Shown: positions 1-12,900 of the stretch, in pieces | Numbering within the stretch: position 1 is the stretch's first letter | Layout: every line of letters starts with the position of its first letter | Assembly (NCBI RefSeq): GCF_932526225.1 | Contig: NC_064047.1 | Span: forward strand, 5,577,501 to 5,641,500 | Reading direction: 5' to 3' | Length of the DNA: 64,000 nucleotides | Source: Nematostella vectensis | Taxonomy: Eukaryota > Cnidaria > Anthozoa > Actiniaria > Edwardsiidae | Position numbers and translations under genes: made by a program | The notes under the pieces: generated by a model | Told to the model about the DNA's origin: nothing | The model's database searches: none | What the model saw: only the letters and a program-made list of their open reading frames with translations

Positions 1-417
1 CAATTTCTTCAAAAGTAAAAACATGCAACCCAAGGTATAATATCATACAAATGCTCAACAATTATTTCCAAGGTAAAAACCTGGGAGCCAAGGTATAATA
101 TCATACAACTGCTTGACAATTTCTTCAAAAGTAAAAACATGCAACGCAAGGTATAATATCATACAACTGCTCAACAATTATTTCCAAGGTAAAAACATGG
201 GACTCAAGGTATAATATCATACAACTGCTCGATTATTATTTCCAAGGTAAAAACATGGAACCCAAGGTACAATATCATACAACTGCTCAACAATTTCTTC
301 CAAGGTAAAAACATGGGAGCCAAGGTATAATATCATACAAATGCTCGACAATTATTTCCAAGGTAAAAACATAGGACCCAAGGTATAATATCATACAAAT
401 GCTCGACATTTATTTCC
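1..417 (+). repeat. 58-bp minisatellite, about 7 copies, probably from the donor of the exon before exon 1
   Basis: The unit is about 58 bp and runs off the left edge. Each copy holds ATACAACTGCTC, then AACAATTTCTTCCAAG or a variant, followed by GTAAAAAC. Read in one frame this is IQLLNNFFQ plus one base, followed by a GT donor. The phase (1) fits exon 1, and the peptide matches the end of exon 14 (IQLMDHFNKG), which occupies the same position before the homologous exon 15. So this is probably the donor array of the preceding exon, and one copy may be the true exon end. Confidence 0.7.
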
Positions 418-922
418 ACCACAACCTCCGCCGCCGCCGCCACCAGCACCACCAGAACATCCTCATCCACATCCTCCTCCTCACCATCATCCTCCTCACC
501 ATCATCTTCCTCATCGTCATCATCATTCTTATACTCATCATTATATTATTCATTCATTCATTCATTTTTTTTATTCATTCATTTTGGCATTCAGTTGTAT
601 TTCTCGAAATTTTTTTCTTTGGGATTTGGTAAGATATTCTGGCTTGCTCTATATTTTAAATTTCGTTACTGTCCTGTCAGATGGCAGAGGGACAAGGTGC
701 ACACGCTATATTTCTCCACGCGCTAAATGAAAAATGTGGTAGCGCACGCCTTGCTTGTGCGCCGTCATGAATCTCTAGGTCCCTATTATAAATTGACAGG
801 AAATCGACATGGAAACTTACCTCAACAACCAACATGAAGCGCGCATTCTGTTATCGTAATATCTATTGTAATGCACTTGCAAACTTATGGAATGAATTTT
901 AAAGATTCTTGTACGATGTTAG
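418..922 (+). other. Intron before exon 1
   Basis: It begins with a pyrimidine-rich CCTCCTCACCATCAT simple repeat (about 420-560). The rest is unremarkable AT-rich sequence leading to the exon 1 acceptor. The short open frame at 399-632 is low-complexity and I do not count it as a gene. Confidence 0.6.
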
Positions 923-996
923 GTGATGATGGCAATGCCCTCGCTGTGTTGAGCTCGTCTGGGAATGATGACTGGATCTCAGTCGATTACGTCCAG
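923..996 (+). CDS. VPS13: VPS13 exon 1 (of window)
   Basis: 74 nt; enters with 2 nt of a codon and ends phase 0. Acceptor TACGATGTTAG, donor CAG/GTACAG. It encodes DDGNALAVLSSS...WISVDYVQ. Exon 15 is its homologue: same length, same phases, and LSSS and D(Y/F) in the same places. Confidence 0.8.
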
Positions 997-3900
997 GTAC
1001 AGCTTACAAGTAACCAATAATCGCTGAGTGGAAGGGGTATGGATATCATCAAATGAATATTAGTAGGAAAGTGCCTCAACTTCAATGGATATAAATCTGT
1101 GGATATTTATATTTTCAAAATATTAAGATGTTGCATATCAAATACGACCAGCTAATAGTTTCGCACAAGTTAGATCCAGAGTCCTAAACAGCCTGTGTCA
1201 GCCGTGTTTTGTTCTCCTGGCAAAGTACCAAGTGGGAAAAAGCATTCATTTCCATCGGGTGATTTGCAGAAGCTTATGCTGATTTTTTTATTGAATCTGG
1301 TAAATAAAGAATTAAACTTTGTTTTTAGATGGTTATTTCGAGATATTAGCACATGTGCCTTCCAATATTAATTGTAAGCAATAACAAAGGCGTGGCTGAC
1401 AAGGATTCTTTAAGCCGATCTAAGCTTGTTTGACTTCAGGATCATATCCATTTATTCGCATGCCATTAATTTTCGTTTAACAGTACTTTACCGCTATTTT
1501 ACTTACCCACAGATAGCCAATTAATCAATATTTAAAATGTGCATTTCACGTTGTCATTTTAGGCAGACCCCAAGGGACCCGAGTTCTCCACCAAGTTCGA
1601 AAATACCCAGCAGTCAGTTCGCGTCAAATTCAGCTCTATTCAACTCACGGCCGTCAAGGAAGCGCTGGCTGCTTTCGAGATATTTTTACTTGAACTTCTT
1701 GAAAGGTGACTTATAATTAAAGCGCTTCAGTCGAGATATTGGTACTTGAACTTCTTGAAAGGTGACTTGCTATTAAAGGTCTTGGTAAAGGTAAATTTGA
1801 CACCACTGTTTGTTTTTGTGGTTTTTGCAAAACCTGTATCAATAGTTCTTAAACTTTATTTTTGCAAAAAGAGAAAATCCATATATCGCATTCTAAAGAC
1901 GGCTAAAATGGGCCTTCGCTGTTTCCCGTGACCTGTTGACCGTGAATTTACGCCATATCTTTTACTTTTCTAGCGTATTATTTTAAGGCGAGAACTCGAG
2001 CTTGTCGGGCGTAACCTCGCAACGGGTTTTAAGATAGCGCCTTCAAATTTTCGGTATTTGATAGATAATTATGCCATGTCATAAAGTGTGAGGAATTTTC
2101 CATTTTACACTGAAGATCGCTTTTATAGCACTTTTCGTGTCCAAATTTCGCCAGAAATGAGAGTTCCAACTTTGATTAGTGATATTTTGATGACAGTGTC
2201 AAATAAAAAAGTCCTCACACCTTTTGGTAAATCATCTATCTGTCATTGAGATGCAATTACGTGCAAATGCATGCGCAATAACGCGAATGTGCATTACGCT
2301 CTAGAGTAAACTCCGTACTTTTAAGTTTGAGGCCTCAAAACTTAAACACGGAATTAACTATTGCAAAAATAAAACTTGCAGGAGATAACTCAATCTGTTA
2401 TCTTTTATTTGATATATAATTCCTCAACCCAACATAAACCACTGACACTGTTTTGTGTTTGGCATAAGAGAAGTTTATTATAAAATCACTACAAACTGAT
2501 AAATGAAAAACTAAAATAATAATAATAAACCTCTCTGCCACCAAACCACCGGCCAAACAACAAAACAGTGCAGAAGGCCTAACTACTGGCCTGAATGGAA
2601 GCACGTAGCTGGGAAGCAAGCGCCAATTTTGATTGATTACTAAATTCTAAATACAATTTGTAAGAGTCACTAGCCCAATCACCATACAACTGTATCAATT
2701 CCCCTGGTACTCCGTGGTTAAACGCCCAAGAGGCACAGCCGCGTCGAAATGAGTGACCCCGATATGAGTCAGCATGAGCAACCCCCACTGAGCAAAGCGC
2801 CAGACGAAATTCGGTAACGAAACGGGACTTCGTCAAAGCAAACGGGCCTGAATGACCAAGCAATAAAAACAGCGGTTTGCGTGCAGACGCGGGTACCAGG
2901 CGAATCATGTTGTTGTAGGCAGCGACCGGACATAATAACGAGCCTGGAATACGTAACAGAGGAATGTGTAATCGACGCTGACCGAACTGAATAGTTTTTG
3001 TATGCTTAAACGTGACGATAAGCCCGTGTTCGTTACACAAAACATCACCCCGTGTGAGATCGCGGGTAGGGTTAAATGCCTTAATAGAAAGCGGTACGAT
3101 ATTAGCTATACGCGCCATAAGAAAAAATGCAAAGAGAAATGCGCAATACAATGTAGAAGAGTTAGCATCATGTTGAAAATCTACTGTTCGCGCAACTAGC
3201 AATAAAAGGCTAGGAGTTACCGGTGGAGCCCTCTGAGGTACACGTGGTATCCTACGGGAAACTCCCCGCAGGGCTAGGGATAAACTAAAATCCTTAGTAA
3301 ATGCATAGTCATAACCGGCGAAAAGATGTAATAACTTGACCCCACTTAAATAATTACGAATCGAAGGTGGTGCAATCGAACGACTTAAAAACTGTACATA
3401 AAGACAGACCGTATCTATGTCTGCTGGTAATGGAGTCAAGTCAAAATATAAGCAAAATAGAAAAAAGGCCTTAAATTGAGTCTTTAAATTACTATATGTC
3501 CCTGTGCTATAAGCAGCTTGTAATGTCTGTCGTAGATCCTTTTACAGAGAGGCCAAAGCCGAGGAATCTGCAAGAAAGAGCGAGCGAATAAGTTACGACT
3601 GGAAGGCGAATAACCAAGGAGTCGTGAATGTGAAATGGTCCGATGAGATTGTAACACCCCTACGATTGGCGCAACGAGCGCTCTCCAGGAATCGTTCCTT
3701 AACAGTGGAGGCAACGGAGCCCCATCTTGAAAGCAAATCTGAATCACAATTCAACACAGACGGTAGGTGAACCGCTCTGATCTCAAAATCATAACTCGCT
3801 GACAAATAACAAATCTCGCGAAGACAGGAATTCAGGAAGGGATGGCGAGTTCTACCAGAATTCAATACCGTGACAGCAACCTGATTGTCACAGCGCACGG

Positions 3901-6900
3901 TTAAACGGAGTCCCGTCCACAACTTAAGCGCCACCACCATAGTGAGAAGTTCCAAACAATTTATATCGAGGGACTGAGCAACAACCACATTCGGAAATGA
4001 AGCGTGGAAATATTCATTGTCACAAACGCCTCCACAACCAACCAGGCAAGCGTCTGTAGAAAAAACTTCCCCCGGAGAACTCCAAGAGGTAGTTTTAATC
4101 ATAGATACTCCGTTGTATTCCCGCAGGAAATGACACCACCAAATAATATCCTTGCGAAATTCCGCGGTTAAATTAACGTGAAGATGATTGTATTGAACTG
4201 TTCGTAGCAGACTTTATACGCGCGAGATAAACACCCGACTCTGACGAACACACTTTGAAACAAACACAAGTTTGCCAACTAGGGATTGTAACTCCCGTTT
4301 GCGAGCAGTTTTGCGGTTCCTCCAATCATGTAAGAGGAGCTCTAACTCCGCTAGCTGCTCAGGACTAACTGACAACGTAAATGAATTCGTGTCGACCATC
4401 ACTCCCAAACACAGCATGAGCGATGAAGGCGGACAAGCTTTGGAAACAGATTCGATCAGTCCCAGAGAGGAGAGAAGAGTCCCCAACTGCTCAAAATCGG
4501 AAGTCGCAGAGCTAGCCTCAGAAACCCCAATGAAATCATCCAAATAATTAAATAAAACTTTTCCTTGCTGTCGATGAATCCAAGCTACCGCTGAGGTGGC
4601 GCGCTGACATGCCTGAGCAGCAGAGCGTAACCCCATAGTTAAAACAGTGTCAAAGTAATAATGTCCGTTCCAAATATACCCAAGTAAACGGTCATCGCCG
4701 GGATCCACAGGAAACTGCCTATACGCCTGCCGCAGATCCCTCTTATAGAGAAAACAACCCGGGCCAAACTGCACGATCGCTTCCACAATGTCATCTATAG
4801 TGGGATAACAAGTCACGAACGGATCTCCCAGAAAACTATCACACGGAATACCATCATTTACTGAACCGCCCTTAGGCCAGCTCAAGTCCACAATTACCCT
4901 ACGTTCTTCAGAATCTCGCTTGGGAACCGTGTTCAACGGTGAAGTAACAAATCCACCCAACGACCAAGCGAGACTTCACGTTGTAAATGCTCTGAAACTT
5001 GAGTCGCAAAATTGAGCGCACCCCGGTGAGTGCGAGCATCAAAAATAGGAACAGTATCGCCAGTGAAACCCACCGGCCAACCAAACTCCAGGAAATCACA
5101 AATCATTTGGTCGTTATAATCATACAACAAAGTCCTCCAAGTATTGATCTTTAGGGAACTTGGAACGGGCAGGCGAGAAACCACAAAGTTCGGGCGACCA
5201 GAACGAAAAACTAACTCACGTGCGTACAAATAAAAATCATTCGCCTGCTGAGAGTCACGAGGAAAGGCCGTGGAAAAACCCCGACAGTCTAGAACACCAG
5301 CCTCCACCGGCTGAGGAAAACACACATCATGAATATAATCAGCGCCCGTGGAAAAGCCACGACAGTCAGGAACTGCAGCCTTTAGCGGCTGGGAGCAAGC
5401 ATAAGCATTCAAAGCACAAAACGACATATCCGGAAATGAAGCAATTGATCTTTAGGGAACTTGGAACGGGCAGGCGAGAAACCACAAAGTTCGGGCGACC
5501 AGAACGAAAAAACTAACTCATGTGCGTACAAATAAAAATCATTCGCCTGCTGAGAGTCACGAGGAAAGGCCGTGGAAAAACCCCGACAGTCTAGAACACC
5601 AGCCTCCACCGGCTGAGGAAAACACACATCATGAATATAATCAGCGCCCGTGGAAAAGCCACGACAGTCAGGAACTGCAGCCTTTAGCGGCTGGGAGCAA
5701 GCATCAGCATTCAAAGCACAAAACGACATATCCGGAAATGAAGCAATAGTAACGGAAGGAACGCCCCCAATGTCTTGACCAAGGGCGAAGTTTATCAGTT
5801 TTTTGATTCCCCTGAAAGCGGACAATCAGATGAATCCTCTCTATGCGATTCCTGTTTTCTCTATTGTACCCAACAAGCCGCACAAATATGTTTTACCCAT
5901 TTACGTTCGCCTCGGACGTAACCATAATGATCCTTGGTATGAATGCGAACGCCCCCAGGACCGTCACAATGTTTCCCTGGCACGCCAAAATCATGATCAT
6001 TTACTGGCTTCTTGCAGCCTGGACATTTCTTTTCTCGCGGCATCGTAACAGTGGAAAAAACAATATGAGCTTGATATATAAACGTTGAAAAGAACAAAGA
6101 ATTATAGAGTGAAGCTGTGAACGTGTGCTAGCAATCAAGACTAGAGATAACTGAAATACAATATGCTGGCTTGAGCAATTAATCCCTTTAAGCTAGGTGC
6201 CCAAAGGGGGGTAAATTTGTACATGTTGCGGCGCGACAATATTTTTTTTTCCGCAGACACGTCGTTTACCTTTACCCAGACCTTAAAAGTGCTCTAAAAA
6301 GAATAGATATTACAGACGTTATCAGACACTGACACCGATTTTAAAAGAGGCATGAGCTTCGAGACATCTGTAATATCTACCCTTTTTAGCGCTCTTTGAA
6401 AATCTATAATCATGCTTGTTCGTCTATCACCAACCGCTGCAAGCCGCCAACAATGCTTCTTTGCATTTTTGCAGCGATGATGTTAAGACACTTACACCTC
6501 TGCTGCCAAGTAAGTTTCAACCCCTCGAGACCATAGAGGAAAACGAACAGCTAGAAACACGAGCCATAGAACCAGGTGAGTTTGAATATAGATAAATGAG
6601 CCAATAACGCAAATTTGCTAGTTTTTCTTCTGAACAACAAATCATAGTCATAGTCATGGGTGTTACCGCTGACATCCCGGCTCATAAGAACGAAAACGCG
6701 TTTGTGCGTTGCGATAGAGTTAGATGGAGTTAACACATTAAACATTAAATATGTTTGTTTTTTGGTTTTACGAGTAACTTTTTATTATTGGTATAGAATA
6801 TAGAAGCAATGATGTCATTTGTGCGGTTATTTTGGGAAAGTCCGCCATAAAGAAATGAAATATTTAGAATTTGTGTAGCGCAATCTAACATATCGAGACA

Positions 6901-9900
6901 ATCAAGTACATTTCGCATGTGAGATACGGACGGCTCCACGCAGCTTAAAGTCATGAGTGTAAGCACTGTAACTGAAGATATGAAATGGGCCAGCGTCCCC
7001 AGCGGTTTTACATCCTTCAATACATGATAAAATGCGATCCTAGTCTGAGAAGACAAGATGTTCAAGGTCATGATTCTCCCATATTGGGATTTCAAATAAA
7101 GAGATTCCTCGTGATGCTTTCGGCTTTGTGAAAAATCTCAATCCGGATCGTTTTTTTAAAAGCACAATCGGAATGGGTGGCCATGGAAACAACGCTACAA
7201 GAATACTGTAAATACAATGACAATTGTACAGCAACGGTATGGTAAAAAAGATACAACGACAATTGTACAGCAACTGTATGGTCAAAAAGATACGACGACA
7301 ATTGTACAGCACTACTGTATGGTAAAAAAGATACGACGACAATTGTACAGCACTACTGTATGGTAAAAAAGATACGACGACAATTGTACAGCACTACTGT
7401 ATGGTAAAAAAGATACGACGACAATTGTACAGCAACTGTATGGTCAAAAAGATACGACGACAATTGTACAGCAACTGTATGGTAAAAAAGATACGACGAC
7501 AATTGTACAGCAACTATATGGTCAAAAAGATACAACGACAATTGTACAGCAACTGTATGGTAAAAAAGATACAACGACAATTGTACAGCAACTATATGGT
7601 AAAAAAGATACGACGACAATTGTACAGCAACTGTATGGTAAAAAAGATACGACGACAATTGTACAGCAACTGTATGGTCAAAAAGATACAACGACAATTG
7701 TACAGCAACTGTATGGTAAAAAAGATACAACGACAATTGTACAGCAACTATATGGTAAAAAAGATACGACGACAATTGTACAGCAACTGTATGGTAAAAA
7801 AGATACGACGACAATTGTACAGCAACTGTATGGTCAAAAAGATACAACGACAATTGTACAGCAACTGTATGGTAAAAAAGATACAACGACAATTGTACAG
7901 CAACTATATGGTAAAAAAGATACGACGACAATTGTACAGCAACTGTATGGTAAAAAAGATACGACGACAATTGTACAGCAACTGTATGGTCAAAAAGATA
8001 CAACGACAATTGTACAGCAACTGTATGGTAAAAAAGATACAACGACAATTGTACAGCAACTATATGGTAAAAAAGATACGACGACAATTGTACAGCAACT
8101 GTATGGTAAAAAAGATACGACGACAATTGTACAGCAACTGTATGGTAAAAAAGATACGACGACAATTGTACAGCAACTGTATGGTAAAAAAGATACGACG
8201 ACAATTGTACAGCAACTGTATGGTAAAAAAGATACGACGACAATTGTACAGCAACTGTATGGTAAAAAAGATACGACGACAATTGTACAGCAACTGTATG
8301 GTCAAAAAGATACAACGACAATTGTACAGCAACTGTATGGTAAAAAAGATACAACGACAATTGTACAGCAACTATATGGTAAAAAAGATACAACGACAAT
8401 TGTACAGCAACTGTATGGTAAAAAAGATACGACGACAATTGTACAGCAACTGTATGGTAAAAAAGATACGACGACAATTGTACAGCAACTGTATGGTAAA
8501 AAAGATACGACGACAATTGTACAGCAACTGTATGGTAAAAAAGATACGACGACAATTGTACAGCAACTGTATGGTAAAAAAGATACAACGACAATTGTAC
8601 AGCAACTGTATGGTCAAAAAGATACGACGACAATTGTACAGCAACTGTATGGTAAAAAAGATACGACGACAATTGTACAGCAACTGTATGGTAAAAAAGA
8701 TACGACGACAATTGTACAGCAACTGTATGGTAAAAAAGATACGACGACAATTGTACAGCAACTGTATGGTAAAAAAGATACAACGACAATTGTACAGCAA
8801 CTGTATGGTCAAAAAGATACGACGACAATTGTACAGCAACTGTATGGTAAAAAAGATACGACGACAATTGTACAGCAACTATATGGTAAAAAAGATACAA
8901 CGACAATTGTACAGCAACTGTATGGTAAAAAAGATACGACGACAATTGTACAGCAACTATAAGGTAAAAAAGATACAACGACAATTGTACAGCAGCTTTA
9001 TGGTCATAAAGATACAACGACAATTGTACAGCAACCGAATGGTCAAAAAGATACGACGACAATAATACAGCAACTGTGTGGTCAAAAAGATACAATGACA
9101 ATTGTACAGCAACTGTATGGGCAAAAAGTCTACCCCTCAGTACAGTACCTGCTTGACTAAGTTTACCTTAAGGAAAACTCTAATAAAGAAACCTCCATGT
9201 TTTGGTTAAGCCATTCGATTGAAAAATTATCCATCTAATTTCAGTCAATCGAGAAGTAGTAGACATAGCGATCGAGGCCCACGTGGAAAAGATCAGCATC
9301 AAAATGGTGTCCAGACAAAAGCTTGTAGGATGTGTGCATGTGAAAGGTAAGCTAACAATTATACCGGCTAAGTTAACGAAGGCCAATCGCGCTTTCTTTA
9401 AAGACTGTTGATCATCCTTTCCTTTGGTATTGTTTGCATGTGAAAATATAAGTCTTTTGATGGCTTTAAAAAGTACAATACTTTTTGACGATATATTTGA
9501 TTGAAAGTACTTTATTTATTTTATTGCTTGAATAAGCCGATCGAAAAGGACTCTTTGTGTGACTTGGCCTTCTATAAACGGTTTTTCAGCCGCCATTTTG
9601 TAATCCTAGCAAAATATGGTGTGCGGGAAAGCATCTGTTCATTGACTGATCTGTAAATGAATTATACAACTTTGCTTTTTTTTAGATTTAATACCATCTT
9701 TTTGTTAAAAAATTTAACAGTATAAAGGTTTGGTGACATTTGAATCTTCAAAAGTCGCAATAATTATGCTAAGTCTAAGGAGTTTAATGTTTATCTTTAA
9801 ATCGTAGGTCTTAAAGTAAAAATCGAGCAAAGGGGACCCGAGACCAAAATCGTGACTATGTAAGTAGGCTGGTAAGACCTGATTTATGCTCATGGTGAAG

Positions 9901-12900
9901 TGGTGCGTTGAAAGCAAATAGTCAAGTGGTAAAATAACACTTTAGGGTGTGGCATTCAAGGGTCGGTTGGCTCTATACACCAATAGATAACATTTATCCG
10001 GCACTTCAAAAACCGAGGTCAAACGACAGGGCTATGACAAATGATTTCTTTGCGCAAATGCTGCGAAAACTGAGGCTGAGGGGTGGTCTTTCAGACCCAG
10101 CAGGCTCGACATGGCCTCGAAACTACAGGCGTAAAATACATCACTTCAACCTTGTGTTGGCCTAACCCTAACCCTGGCTCAACCAGGTCTACTCATAAGA
10201 CCTACTGTAATCTTTCTTTTTTACGCCTAATCAGTTGGCGGAGACTTTCTAAAGCTTATCTGTAGCCCTTATGGTCATATCACTGATTTATCCAGGTTTT
10301 TGTTTTCTGAACTTGCTCTTGTGTTTTTTCAAATGATCTTTTCCGTAGGCTTAAAGATCTTGGAATTACAAATGCGATGGCAGGAACTTTCTACCCAAAG
10401 GTACAAAGCATTAACAGGGTCTTCTTGTCTATTGTTACCTCCAACGTGGGAAGAATGGAAGCTCCTATCCCCTAAAGAGTGTCGCCCAGAATGTCATTTG
10501 CCTCCTTGTTTACATTGAAAATTACATAGATCCGAATGACCAAAGTTCATGGGCCGTATGGAAGCTCGAGCTCTATAAAACGGCCCAAGCAAACTATGAC
10601 AAGTATTTTGAGCGATTCGAGACATTTTTTCTTGCAAAGTGTTGCCTTGTTTCTGAGCTGGCCATACGGGGGTATACATTCCGCTATCAGCCAATAGGAG
10701 CGTGTGTAGTAATTCTTTAGTGCAACAAATACAGGGGTAAAGGTGTTAAGTAAGATTCTCTCAGTGACTTAACAACAATAATTAAAAACTTAACCTTTCA
10801 ATAAGGACATAATGGGTCATATACTTTTTTAGACCAATCCTTCCGTGATATCCATTTAGAGTTTCCTTCGACCACCCTGTTTGTCTTCAAGGGCGGCTAT
10901 CCCCCCCTCCCTTACTACCCGTGAAAATGATTTCTTTTTATGGAATTGGGGGTTCTCGTATAATATGACGTACTTCTTTACCCTATTCATGATATCCCTA
11001 TATTCCATATTTCGACATACTCTAACTCCCATGAGTTTTCTCTGTCTTAGATTCTTTGCTTGGAAGATAACACAGTATTCGAATGTGAGGTATGTGTATT
11101 TCCTGAAACGACTTCATCATGCAGCTGGGATGAACGAAAGATATCTATCCTTCAGTTGATTTACTGACTGAGTTACAGTCAGTAAATCAACCATGAGAAC
11201 ATTTGCTATCCACTAACCACAAAATGTTCCCGCTACACCCCCACTCACCTCAGTGATTTGAATAATTAAACAGCTACATACTCATAGCATATCAACACTG
11301 TTTCAAAGTGATTTAAAAAAGTGCTTTTATATTTGAGGAGCATTCGTTTGAAAATACAGCAGTTTATTTGCAAGGAAACCTCAAAATACCAATCTATGAA
11401 TGAAGTCTCACATATTATTTACGATATTTGATTGAAAATATATTGGCAACTCGCTTGAATTGGCCGATGGAAATGGATGCATTGTGTGACTCGGCATTGA
11501 GCGGGATCATAAAATGGCGGCGTCTGATTAATATTTGGAAACTGACTAGCATCATGTCCTCAGATTACACTATTTGACAACAAGAGCAACTCTGTCAAAG
11601 ACCCATTGGCCGTGGATGTTCTCATCGACCTCAAGATTGGCAGATTCAAGTTTGTGTTCTTAAGTGGTTTCACTGCTCATATGCAGGTTAGCTTACAAGA
11701 CTTCATGATGAGGGGTTTTTTTTTAGCTAATAGGGTTTTAGCATAATATTTGCAGAGTGATGGTGTAGTTTGCTCTTTGGGCAAGGGTACCTTACGAGAT
11801 TTCATGATGAGGGGTTTGGAATTAAAAGGGTTTCAAGAAAGTATTTGGAGAAAGAGGGTGTACCTTGCTCTGTGTGCTGCTAAAGCTCCCACGAGTTTTA
11901 TTTTTTGTATTCCGGATTTCAAATCACCCTGATTACCAAAGGCAGGTGGTACAGAGTTACTTAGGCTACAGTCTAATTAAAAATATTACGCTAAAAGTGC
12001 TTTGCTTGGTCAATTCTTGTGATCTACTCCCTGTTAAATCCGCATTGTTACCAGTCTACTTACGGAGGTCCGACGGAAACCTCAACCGTTAAAAGACAAA
12101 AGAATCTATTAGAATCCGAGATATTTAACAGGCCATCCGCTCTAAATTATCGATCACATCCTCAAAGAAACTTCCAATGGACACACTGCTTTCAATATTT
12201 TGAAATATTTTTCGCGTTTTCCGTTAAAAATCATCGGATATTGTTAGGTAATCGACCGGAAGTAGACAATGCGGCTTTAAGAAAACCCGGCCAATTGACG
12301 TTTGGAAATTTTGGCTGCTGCCCAAATCGTTGGAGCAAAAGGGATACTCTTCTTTACAAAACAAACTTTTGAAAGAGTAGAAAAGCTGAAGAAAGTGTTT
12401 TTGGTTATGGATATTTTATGCTGTGAACAATTACAGTGCAATGGATTCTGGGTATTATAAATGAGCTTCTTTAAATGTGTCCTTGAAAGGTTATATATGC
12501 TGCTGCTGATCACACTCATTGTTGCCATAGCACTGACTGAATCTGTTGGTTTCTTTGTTTGTAGAGTTTTGTCCAAGCCCTGATCAGCCCTGAGACCATG
12601 TCATACGCGCAAAACATCACGCAGAACGCTCTAAAGACAAAGGTAATGCAACACTCTTTTACCTAGCTCAAAACAGACATCGTCACAAAACACCACACAG
12701 AACGCTTCAAAGACAAAGGTAAAGCAACACTCTTTTACTTAGCTCAAAACGGACATCGTACTAACAAATATGCATGAGATGCTGGGGTAGATAGATATGT
12801 GTTAAGCTAGTTAGCATGATTAAAGAATAGACGCCTTAAATGTCTCCTCTACACCTATTTCAAATAAGGTTCAAGTGCACTAGGTTGCACTCAAAAGTCG

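Larger units (their letters stand above)
2400..6240 (-). mobile_element. DIRS/Ngaro-type tyrosine-recombinase retrotransposon, degenerate
   Basis: On the minus strand the order is a zinc-binding ORF, a pre-RT (gag-like) segment, reverse transcriptase, RNase H and tyrosine recombinase. That order and the use of a tyrosine recombinase rather than a DDE integrase define the DIRS/Ngaro group. I see no methyltransferase between RNase H and recombinase, which leans to Ngaro-like. No LTRs were found; ends are approximate. It is inactivated: a frameshift between the pre-RT and RT, an in-frame TAA at 4214-4216 between RT and RNase H, and a 301-bp internal tandem duplication. It sits in intron 2 against the gene's direction. 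Confidence 0.85.

Noticed and set aside
399-632. 77-codon hydrophobic frame
   Set aside because: Low-complexity Ile/Leu translation of a CATCATCCTCC simple repeat.
5160-5749. Plus-strand frames with a repeated NHSPAESHEERPWKNP sequence
   Set aside because: Shadow of the minus-strand gag-like segment of the retrotransposon; the repetition is the 301-bp duplication.
5803-6088. Plus-strand 81-codon frames
   Set aside because: Antisense to the zinc-binding ORF and pre-gag region.
7353-9101. 554- and 582-codon open frames on both strands
   Set aside because: Artefact of a 39-bp tandem repeat with a period divisible by 3; identical 13-residue units, no start context or domain.
10160-10175. CTAACCCTAACCCT telomere-like motif
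   Set aside because: Only two units; expected by chance in a window this size.
10300-10518. Frame MFSELALVFFQMIF... as exon coding
   Set aside because: Overlaps exon 6 in a different frame; the exon 6 frame is supported by phase and by homology to exon 19.
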